Shown: positions 33,912 through 41,096 of the stretch, piece by piece
Position numbering within the stretch: position 1 is the first letter of the stretch
Layout of the letters: each line of letters opens with the position of its first letter
NCBI RefSeq assembly: GCF_002443155.1
Contig: NZ_CP023667.1
Location: 1,116,001-1,180,000 of the forward strand
Length of the DNA: 64,000 nt
Reading direction: 5' to 3'
DNA from: Alcaligenes faecalis
GTDB taxonomy: Bacteria > Pseudomonadota > Gammaproteobacteria > Burkholderiales > Burkholderiaceae_B
The notes under the pieces: model-generated
Seen by the model: the letters and a program-made list of their open reading frames with translations, nothing else
The model's database searches: none
Told to the model about the DNA's origin: nothing
Position numbers and translations under genes: made by a program

Positions 33912-35234
33912 TTAAGTTCCGTACAGGACGGTGGGTAGCCAAGTGGCCAGGCCAGGGAAAATGGCCAGCAAGATGCACATCAGAATAATCAGGCCAATGA
34001 ATGGAACCACCCCGCTGATGATCTCCATGGTCTTCACAGATTTAGGCGTGATGGCCCGCAAATAGAAAAGGGCATAACCAAAGGGCGGGGTCAGGAAAGA
34101 GGTTTGCAAAACAACGGCGACCAGAATCACAAACCAGAGCAGGCTGATGCCCATTTCCTGCACAATCGGCAAGAGAATCGGGAAGGACAAGAGGACAATA
34201 CCGGTCCAGTCCAGAAAGCAGCCCAGTACAAAAATAATCAACAGCATGACCACAATAAGCAGCCAGGGCTCCATATCCAGGCCACGCATCAGGTCTTGTG
34301 CAGCGCCCAAACCGCCGGTGATATTAAAGACGCCAGTAAAGGCGGTTGCACCTACCACGATAAATAAAATCATGGAGGAAGTACGGCCCGTTTCGTAAAG
34401 CGCATTGAGGAAAATGGACCATTTGAATTTGCCCCGGAAAATAACGATCAGCAGGGACAGCAATACCCCAATGGCCGAGGCTTCGGTGGCCGTTGCAATA
34501 CCGGCCAGCATGGAGCCCAGAATGCCCAGAATCAGAAAGATGGGGGGCACGGCTTCCACCAGCAGCATGCGGATCAAGGCGGGTCTGGAGATCTTTTCAT
34601 CGGGCTCCACGGAAGGAGCGCGTTCCGGGTGACGCCAGGCAACAAACACGACCCACACGGCATAGAGCAGGCCCAGCAGCACGCCAGGAATCAGCGCGCC
34701 AGCAAACAACTCACCGATAGACAGCGGGGAGTAGCTGGCCATCAAGATCAGCATGATGGAAGGTGGAATCAAAATACCTAAACACCCCGAGGCCGCAATC
34801 ACCCCTGTGGTGAGCTTGGGGCAGTAGCCGTATCGCAACATGGGACGCAGGGCCATCATGCCGGTGACCGTAATGGAAGCACCAATAATGCCTGTGGTAG
34901 CGGCCAGCAAAATGGAGATGAACACCACCGCCAGCGCCAGCCCGCCACGAACGCGGGACATCAGCAGGCGCAAGGCCTCGAACATTTTGTCGGTTACTTC
35001 GGAGTCAGACAAAAAGCGTGCCATCAGGATGAACAAGGGGATGGCGATCAGCGTGTAGTTGTCCAGAACATCGCCGTAAATGCGGTTGACCACAATGCCC
35101 AGCACCATGGGCTTGCCCGCGACCAGCGCACCGATAACGGCCGTGCTGCCCAGAACAAAGGCCAAGGGATGACCCATGAACAGCCCCAGCAACAGCAGGC
35201 CACCCATCACCAATGCAATCAGTTCAGGCGTCAT
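33912..35234 (-). CDS. dctM: TRAP transporter large permease (DctM)
   Basis: A 440-residue membrane protein with 12-14 hydrophobic segments and the family motifs GGLLLLGLFMGHPLAFVLG, GIIGASITVTGMMALRPML and LGILIPPSIMLILMA. It is the sodium-coupled transport subunit. It overlaps dctQ by 11 bases and is followed after 18 bases by the receptor gene. Confidence 0.93.
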   Translation of the reverse strand: MTPELIALVMGGLLLLGLFMGHPLAFVLGSTAVIGALVAGKPMVLGIVVNRIYGDVLDNYTLIAIPLFILMARFLSDSEVTDKMFEALRLLMSRVRGGLALAVVFISILLAATTGIIGASITVTGMMALRPMLRYGYCPKLTTGVIAASGCLGILIPPSIMLILMASYSPLSIGELFAGALIPGVLLGLLYAVWVVFVAWRHPERAPSVEPDEKISRPALIRMLLVEAVPPIFLILGILGSMLAGIATATEASAIGVLLSLLIVIFRGKFKWSIFLNALYETGRTSSMILFIVVGATAFTGVFNITGGLGAAQDLMRGLDMEPWLLIVVMLLIIFVLGCFLDWTGIVLLSFPILLPIVQEMGISLLWFVILVAVVLQTSFLTPPFGYALFYLRAITPKSVKTMEIISGVVPFIGLIILMCILLAIFPGLATWLPTVLYGT

Positions 35235-35724
35235 GGCGGGGGGCTTCCTTATGAATCAGCAAACGGACGACTTCAGCAATGCCTTGCAACAGCAGCAGTG
35301 CAGCGGCAAGAACCATGGACATCTTCAAGGGATAAACGGGCAATTGCACCGCGCCGTAGGTGGTTTCACCTTGAGCTAACGAGCGCATGGCGAAATCGTA
35401 GCTGCGAGTCAGAAAGACCCAGGCAAAGGGGAAGAAGAAAATCAGATAGCCCGCAATCTCGGTCCATTTGCGGACAGTGGGGGAAAAGCGGTTGATTAGC
35501 AGATCCACCCGGACATGGGCCTGGTGTTTAAGCGCGTAGGCACCCAGCATCAGAAAGTAAAACCCATATAGCTGCTTGGTGACGTCAAAAGTCCAGCGAG
35601 TGGGCTGATTCATCACGTAGCGCATGAACACTTCGTAAATAATGATGGTGGAGAAAATAATGGCGATAAAGGAGATGAGCCTCCCTATCCATTCATTCGT
35701 TGAGTCGATTAGACGCAAAACCAT
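35224..35724 (-). CDS. dctQ: TRAP transporter small permease (DctQ)
   Basis: A 166-residue inner-membrane protein with four helices, including the pattern IIYEVFMRYVMNQPTRWTFD that marks DctQ. It is the first gene of the TRAP operon; about 340 bp separate it from the divergent sigma-factor gene. Confidence 0.9.
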   Translation of the reverse strand: MVLRLIDSTNEWIGRLISFIAIIFSTIIIYEVFMRYVMNQPTRWTFDVTKQLYGFYFLMLGAYALKHQAHVRVDLLINRFSPTVRKWTEIAGYLIFFFPFAWVFLTRSYDFAMRSLAQGETTYGAVQLPVYPLKMSMVLAAALLLLQGIAEVVRLLIHKEAPRHDA

Positions 35725-36006
35725 GCTTGTCCCTTATGTTCGTTTTTATGGGCGACATCTCTGTTTTAGTCTATGAGCAAGATCGGGACGGTCACAACTT
35801 GGGTTTACCCTTACGTCAACCTGAATTAAATAATTAAGGGTAATAAGGCGTAAATAGAGATGATTTACTCATCCGTTCATGCTTGGTTTGATATCTGTAA
35901 AGGGCTGGCGCAGGGAATTGAGATTAGCGGCTGAGAACCGTTCTTCTCTTGTGTGTAGTACGACGTAGGAGCCCTGGTTTTGGCAGATATTCCACAGCAT
36001 CTATCT

Positions 36007-36025
36007 GATAATGAGAATTATTTGC
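36007..36025 (+). promoter_or_regulatory. Fur box before the ECF sigma gene
   Basis: GATAATGAGAATTATTTGC agrees closely with the Fur consensus GATAATGATAATCATTATC. It lies 39 bp before the chosen sigma-factor start, so iron should repress the fecI-fecR pair. Confidence 0.75.
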
Positions 36026-36063
36026 TAATATCATGCACTTCCCGCGTTTCTCTGATTTGCTCC

Positions 36064-36576
36064 ATGGCCCGTTCCCCCACGTCCAAAAAACCTTGGCTCG
36101 CCTACTATGGCGAGCTGATCGGCGTGTGGGCGCGGCGCTCGGGTAATCGGGCTGAGGCCGAGGATGCTACTCACGATGTCATGGTGCGCGCCCTGGAAGC
36201 GGATTGGCCCGGCCTGCCCAACCCCAATCCGCGTGCCTACTTTCATCGCAGCGTGCGCAATCGTTTGATTGATGTGCATCGTCATTCCAATTTTTTGGAG
36301 ACTGTGCCTTTGCATCAGCTGGGGGAGGACGAGCACCCTTTGGAGCACGACTCTGACAGTTCCATACGCACTTCGCAGTTGCTGTCCTCCTTGAAAGAGG
36401 CCTTGAGCGAGTTGTCACCCAAATGTCGGCAAGTCTTCTTGTGGCACCGGCTGGAGGGATATACTCAAGCGGAAATTGCAGACAAGCTGAACATTTCCGT
36501 GAATATGGTCGAGAAATACATGATCCAGGCCATGCGCCATCTGCGTGAGCGCCTGAAAAATCATGCTCCCCATTAA
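36064..36576 (+). CDS. fecI: FecI-type ECF sigma factor
   Basis: A 170-residue ECF sigma factor. Region 2 includes AEDATHDVMVRAL and PNPRAYFHRSVRNRLIDVHR; region 4 has LSPKCRQVFLWHRLEGYTQAEIADKLNISVNMVEKYM. It directs RNA polymerase to an iron-uptake receptor gene when the anti-sigma factor signals. ATG at 36064 is chosen because an upstream in-frame start (35980) would place the Fur box inside the coding region. FecR follows 77 bp downstream; the probable target receptor gene starts at 41097. Confidence 0.9.
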   Translation: MARSPTSKKPWLAYYGELIGVWARRSGNRAEAEDATHDVMVRALEADWPGLPNPNPRAYFHRSVRNRLIDVHRHSNFLETVPLHQLGEDEHPLEHDSDSSIRTSQLLSSLKEALSELSPKCRQVFLWHRLEGYTQAEIADKLNISVNMVEKYMIQAMRHLRERLKNHAPH

Positions 36577-36653
36577 GAGGACAAAGGGCACTTGGCCCGC
36601 GTAGGCAAGACTAACAATCCCGGCTGTCTGCTCTTTGTATTTTGCTGCTTTCC

Positions 36654-37808
36654 ATGACCTCAGAATCTTCCTCCCTTCCTGACAATCCCCACGATGCCGC
36701 TGCCTACTGGTTTGCGCGTGTGCACTCGGGCGATTTCAGCGTGGCAGAGGAAAAGCGGTTTCTGGAGTGGCGACAGGCAGATAGCCAGAATGAGTTTGAG
36801 TATCGGGCCCTGGAGAGCATCTGGCAAAGCAGCTTGCTGATTCCGGATGAGGAATTGCGGGAGATGCTGGATGATGCTGATTTAGCTTCGATCCCGACTG
36901 CTCATACCAGCTCCGCTTCAACGCAGGCTTTTGACTCCGAGTCTGGCTCCCATCCTGCATCGATGCGTAATTTTTCAGAGTCGATGAACTCGGGTTCCGG
37001 GTCGCCTACAGGCGCATACGGATCAAATGAGTCGTCCAGGGCTTCCTTTGCCGTCCCCCCCAACGCAGCACGCCGCCGTTTTCTCTGGCAAGGTGCCACG
37101 CTTGGCACCGTCGCCCTACTAGGAGCAGGCGGTGTTTACATCGCTCAACAAGATACCGTCAGCCACGCGCTGAGCTACACCACTGCCTTCGGTGAACAAA
37201 GAACCGTGACGCTACCCGATGGCTCCGAAGTCCATATGAATGTTTCCACGGAGTTGGTACTGCACTATCAGACTCACCGGCGTCAGTTGAGCTTGCTGAA
37301 AGGGGAAGCGATGTTTGCGGTTCAAAGTGACAAGAACCGTCCTTTCATCGTGGATGCCGGGCAAGTGCAGGTTGAAGTCACAGGCACTGTATTCAATGTG
37401 CGTCGTCATGCCCAAGGCAATGTAGAGGTCGCCGTAACCGAAGGCTCCGTCCAAGTCTCGTCCGGGCCCTGGTGGAATCGCCAACAAGCATCGCTGACAC
37501 CGGGCATGTTGGCGCAGGGTAGCGAAGAGCAGGCCTGGTCGGTGCAGCGCACGGATGTAGCGGCACGTACCGCCTGGCGACAAGGCAAAGTGGTATTCCG
37601 GGATCAGACCCTGGATGAAGTCGTGCAGGAAATGAACCGCTATCTGCCTGAACCGATTGAGCTGATGGACGAAAAACTCAAGCGCCTGCGCATGGCGGGT
37701 GTTTTTAATATCGAAGATGCGCAGGGCTTTTTGTTGGCGTTGCAGGAGCAATTGCCGGTGATGGTGGTGACCCGTTCGGATGGGCGATTTGTGTTGATTC
37801 TAGAGTAG
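36654..37808 (+). CDS. fecR: FecR-type anti-sigma/sensor protein
   Basis: A 384-residue protein. An N-terminal DUF4880 domain (DNPHDAAAYWFARVHSGDFSVAEEKRFLEWRQ) leads into a Ser/Gly-rich linker near residues 85-140, then a basic-hydrophobic membrane segment (RRRFLWQGATLGTVALLGAGG) and the periplasmic FecR domain (FGEQRTVTLPDGSEVHMN, VTGTVFNVRR). It should hold FecI inactive until the outer-membrane receptor signals. The linker is longer than I expect for FecR. ATG 36654 is preferred to TTG 36642. No receptor gene follows directly because other genes intervene. Confidence 0.9.
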   Translation: MTSESSSLPDNPHDAAAYWFARVHSGDFSVAEEKRFLEWRQADSQNEFEYRALESIWQSSLLIPDEELREMLDDADLASIPTAHTSSASTQAFDSESGSHPASMRNFSESMNSGSGSPTGAYGSNESSRASFAVPPNAARRRFLWQGATLGTVALLGAGGVYIAQQDTVSHALSYTTAFGEQRTVTLPDGSEVHMNVSTELVLHYQTHRRQLSLLKGEAMFAVQSDKNRPFIVDAGQVQVEVTGTVFNVRRHAQGNVEVAVTEGSVQVSSGPWWNRQQASLTPGMLAQGSEEQAWSVQRTDVAARTAWRQGKVVFRDQTLDEVVQEMNRYLPEPIELMDEKLKRLRMAGVFNIEDAQGFLLALQEQLPVMVVTRSDGRFVLILE

Positions 37809-37950
37809 TGGGGTTGCGGGGGGAGGCAGAGCGCGATGAGTTTGCCGCTTTGTTAATTGATTTTGAGTCAGACAAAAAGAGTCTTTAGTGCTAAAAAATA
37901 TTGCCAACTTTTTTTGCCATCTTGTTGTGAGTCGACCTAAGGACAATAGT

Positions 37951-38409
37951 TTAAGGTGATTGAATTGTGTCACTCGTTAAGTGGCGTACTCCATATGACC
38001 TAGCTCCGTCGCCAAATATGTGAGCTAAATTAGTGAGCAGGTGCTCATGAGTATCGCTTGTTAGGTTTTGGAGAGAGGAGACTGGTACTAGTGTTACTTC
38101 GGGATTGGTTGAGCCAGCTCTTACTAAGAAAGCTAAGTATTCACCTTGCAACCAAACGGCAACATATGGAACAACCGAGGTATCTCCGCAGGAGTAACGG
38201 TCTGTCGCATATAAGGAGATACCAAGACATGCTGCTCTTGCACCCTTGTTTGGAGAAAAAAGTGCCGATCGAACCGAGCTAAATCGAGATTGTGTTCCTC
38301 CACGATGTCTTCGCCATTTAGGAGTTCCTGTTTTTTCATTCATTTGATGAATACCGAATTCGACGACATCATGTCTATCAAGTTGTTGAAGCGCAGTGTC
38401 CCAAGACAT
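37951..38409 (-). CDS. Hypothetical protein in the fec insertion
   Basis: A 152-residue soluble protein I do not recognise (MSWDTALQQLDRHDVVEFGI at the start, AVWLQGEYLAFLVRAGSTNP in the middle). A strong ribosome site (AAAGGAGT) precedes the ATG at 38409, so it is a real gene. It lies downstream of the SIR2 gene in the same direction, after a 302-bp gap, so it may be separately transcribed. It could be a third member of the ParA-SIR2 locus or an unrelated passenger. Confidence 0.6.
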   Translation of the reverse strand: MSWDTALQQLDRHDVVEFGIHQMNEKTGTPKWRRHRGGTQSRFSSVRSALFSPNKGARAACLGISLYATDRYSCGDTSVVPYVAVWLQGEYLAFLVRAGSTNPEVTLVPVSSLQNLTSDTHEHLLTNLAHIFGDGARSYGVRHLTSDTIQSP

Positions 38410-38711
38410 TGTGACTCCTTTGATGAGTAAGGCTAGTTTCTAACGCTTAGTAAAATGAGTGGGTCGTATTTTTTAGGCAGAAAGGTGATTAATTTTTTTG
38501 GTTACAGAGAATTGTTAAGTGGTCTGGCTTCTACAATTTATTTTTATTATCGAATAAAAAATTAGGCTTCTACGTACGGTATTTCAGTAATTTTATTTTC
38601 TGTTTTCCTTGTAAATTAGCTGAGTAATTGGTTGTTCTGAAATCTTTTTTATTTTCCATGATAGGGTATCAGGTCTGTTAACTGGAATTGGCTGCTCTCA
38701 CTTTTGTTTCG
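38410..38711. other. AT-rich gap between SIR2 gene and small unknown gene
   Basis: 302 bp, very AT-rich. I see no gene, no strong terminator and only a short repeat (GGCTTCTAC twice, near 38526 and 38563). Its composition marks the segment as foreign. Confidence 0.45.
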
Positions 38712-39578
38712 CTACCATAAGGTTGAGCCAGCAAGGTTTGCTCTTTCTATTTCCACAAGATCCACTAGCTTGTGTACTGAATCTAGCAATTGTTTATGGT
38801 CTTGTGCGGGTGAATATTCAAGAACCTTCAGGTTATAGTTTTTCGAAAGCATTTTTTTGTATTCGCTAGATATTTTCCCTGAGAGAGCAACATACTGGGG
38901 TGGTGCCGCTCCGAATGAACGTGCATATTGCTCCAGCACCAATGCTAGATCAGGATCGTTCATTCCGCATCCGATGAAAAGGAAAGTATGAGTCAGAACA
39001 AGCGCGTCGATAGCTTTATAAAAATTAGCATTTTTATTTCGGATATCGGCATAGTCTTCGCGTGTAAATATTAACTTGTCTGGAGTATCTATACATCCGT
39101 GGATTTTCAAAATTAATCGTTGATTTCCTCCTCCTCTTAACACCCTGGGAATGTCATCGTCATAATATTTTTTTACTTTTAACAGATTATGACTCTGGGC
39201 TGTCGCATAGTTATCAAATATTTTATCAAAATTTGGCGTTAGAACAATCGATGAGTCTAGTGAGAATACGGCCTTATGAAGCTCATTGGGAAGAAACTGT
39301 GGATTTAAAAATTGTTGCTCTACAAAAGGAATCCAATCGTGTTCCAGTTTATATTTTATAAGTTGGCAACAACTAAGATAATCTCCATTGTTTAAGAGCC
39401 TTTTCATCTCAGTTTTACTTCCTGTGCAGCGCGTAATCCCTGCCTCTAAGAAACTCTTCCATGAGGGAGGGGTTTGACCTGCTGCATTGAGAGACGTCAT
39501 GGAGGCGCCTGCTCCTAAAAACAATACCGAACGCCGCCTCGCAATCGCGGACACTAGATCATCAGGCCACGAAATCAT
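38712..39578 (-). CDS. SIR2-like NADase-type protein, probable defence effector
   Basis: A 288-residue SIR2_2-type protein. NAD-site motifs are seen in order: VLFLGAGAS (18-26), VLTPNFDKIFD (112-122, the TxNxD pattern), LILKIHGCID (155-164, with His160 as likely catalytic base) and FLFIGCGMNDPDL (199-211). In bacterial defence systems (Thoeris ThsA, DSR, short Argonaute-SIR2, SIR2-HerA) such domains destroy NAD after phage sensing. Here it stands alone with no fused sensor and overlaps the ParA-like gene by 17 bp, so the two are one operon. The defence role is inferred from family and setting. Confidence 0.85.
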   Translation of the reverse strand: MISWPDDLVSAIARRRSVLFLGAGASMTSLNAAGQTPPSWKSFLEAGITRCTGSKTEMKRLLNNGDYLSCCQLIKYKLEHDWIPFVEQQFLNPQFLPNELHKAVFSLDSSIVLTPNFDKIFDNYATAQSHNLLKVKKYYDDDIPRVLRGGGNQRLILKIHGCIDTPDKLIFTREDYADIRNKNANFYKAIDALVLTHTFLFIGCGMNDPDLALVLEQYARSFGAAPPQYVALSGKISSEYKKMLSKNYNLKVLEYSPAQDHKQLLDSVHKLVDLVEIERANLAGSTLW

Positions 39579-40590
39579 TCAAGACCTCAATGCTGTAATT
39601 GAAATTTGCAGCAATACCGGTGAACAACTCTAATGATTCATTGACCTTGGTGAAATGAGCTCCTACGATGCCGTCTGCATTTTTAAGTTCAAATACAGGC
39701 TTGCGGCTGTTTTGTGACATCGGAATTAAGCTGTGTAGATTTGGGATTGACCCGAGTTGGTAATTGAGGCCAACAGGCTTAGCCTGGTCTTTCAATAAGG
39801 TTTTTTCGATCGCCTGTGGTACTTCTGACATGATTTTTTCGTATGCTTTGACTGCCCTTCGTTCGCCCGAAGCATCTCGTTTTGCCGTGTATTGCTGATT
39901 TACGTAGCCGAGAAGGCGTAGCCTAAAGCTTAGGTCTGAAATTTCAGTTTCGTCAGCATCAGGGAGCGCACTGAGTTGCAAATCTAGGCGTCGCTTCCAG
40001 TCTTTCAGCCATGTTGAAATGTTTTCAGTTGCACGTATGCTGAAAATATCCATGGATAATGGCAAGATAAAATAATCGCAGGCAATTAATACGGCTCTAT
40101 TAATTGATCCTAATGATGGCCCCATATCGAAAAAAACATAATCGTAATCTTCGCATTTGCTGAGAAATTCCCGAAACATGTATGTGGTGCGAATACCACG
40201 TACACCACCTGAATTCCAGTCCGCCGCGAGCGTATCTTCGATTAGTGCAAGACGTGGGTCACCCAATAATACATCTACTTTAAAGGTGGAGGATTTTCTG
40301 TATTTATTATCTGTAGAATAACCTTTCCCCTGCGAAAGAGGTCGAGCCATTGAATAAATTGTGAAGGCTGATTTCTTGTCGTAAATTTCTTTTAAAACGC
40401 TATCTTTAAACATGTATTGAGTAGCGTTCGTTTGGGGATCTGCGTCCACTATCAGGATTTTCTTTCCTTTATGAATTGCCAGATAAGCGGCTAAGTTGCA
40501 TGTCAGCGTCGTTTTGCCAACACCGCCCTTGTTGGTGAAAAAAGCAATTGATTTCATAGGATTGGTTTCGTAGTTTGATAACGATTGCAT
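39562..40590 (-). CDS. ParA/MinD-family ATPase partnered with SIR2
   Basis: A 342-residue ATPase with a deviant Walker A (FFTNKGGVGKTTLTCNLAAYLA, KGGVGKTT near 19-26), switch I DADPQTNATQYMF and Walker B YVFFDMGPSLGSINRAVL. A ParA dimer is expected to bind ATP between two such sites. The C-terminal 150 residues are longer than in plasmid ParA and contain RLRLLGYVNQQYTAK. There is no parB and no centromere-like repeat, so plasmid partition is unlikely. The start is at 40590 or at 40557 (MKSIAFFTNKGG); neither has a clear ribosome site. It is probably the sensor or regulator of the SIR2 effector. Confidence 0.83.
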   Translation of the reverse strand: MQSLSNYETNPMKSIAFFTNKGGVGKTTLTCNLAAYLAIHKGKKILIVDADPQTNATQYMFKDSVLKEIYDKKSAFTIYSMARPLSQGKGYSTDNKYRKSSTFKVDVLLGDPRLALIEDTLAADWNSGGVRGIRTTYMFREFLSKCEDYDYVFFDMGPSLGSINRAVLIACDYFILPLSMDIFSIRATENISTWLKDWKRRLDLQLSALPDADETEISDLSFRLRLLGYVNQQYTAKRDASGERRAVKAYEKIMSEVPQAIEKTLLKDQAKPVGLNYQLGSIPNLHSLIPMSQNSRKPVFELKNADGIVGAHFTKVNESLELFTGIAANFNYSIEVLNDFVA

Positions 40591-41096
40591 GATTCTAGCT
40601 GACAGCTCAGGTTTTTGGCAGATTTGCGTGGGTCTCCAGCAATTGGCGTGCGAGGTAGTGAGTTGTGGTTGTTCGGAGTCGCTAAAAGGTATGCTCTATG
40701 TCGAAAGATGTTCTGAGGGTGATAAGGGCTGTAGTAAAAGTTGACGCTGAGAAATAAGATTGCCGATGAGCCTCGTAAAATTTATGGCTGTTTTCCGGAC
40801 CCGAAGACCCGATTGGGGCTGAAAGCAGATATAGGTATGTTTTTATCAAGTAAGTTATAGAAAAATGAGATCTATTTAAAATGGAACTTAACTGAGCACT
40901 AATTCGGTTGCCTCAATAGTGGTTTGCTCGTCAGTTATACACTCCGTCAAGCTCCCATTCAGGGTTTTCCACCCCCCATCCGTTGTACCTATGAAGGCAG
41001 GTTTTCCGCACTCTCCGTGTGGTCTGCCCCCATCCTTTGGCCAAAGGGATACCCATTCGTACATCTACAGGACCTCTGTCTGTTAGGAAGACCTCT
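40591..41096. other. Region between the ParA gene and the TonB-receptor gene
   Basis: 506 bp without a convincing gene. It should hold the divergent promoters of the ParA-SIR2 operon and the receptor gene. I see no Fur box here, consistent with receptor control through FecI. AT-rich DNA gives way to normal composition near 40930, which marks the probable right border of the inserted segment. Confidence 0.45.

Noticed and set aside
38410..38711. Retron-type or CRISPR-type non-coding RNA
   Set aside because: There is no reverse transcriptase, no regular repeat-spacer pattern and no strong inverted repeat; only AT-rich sequence.
39562..40590. Plasmid partition gene (parA) of an integrated plasmid
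   Set aside because: There is no parB, rep gene or iteron nearby, the C-terminal part is unlike plasmid ParA, and the gene overlaps a SIR2 gene.
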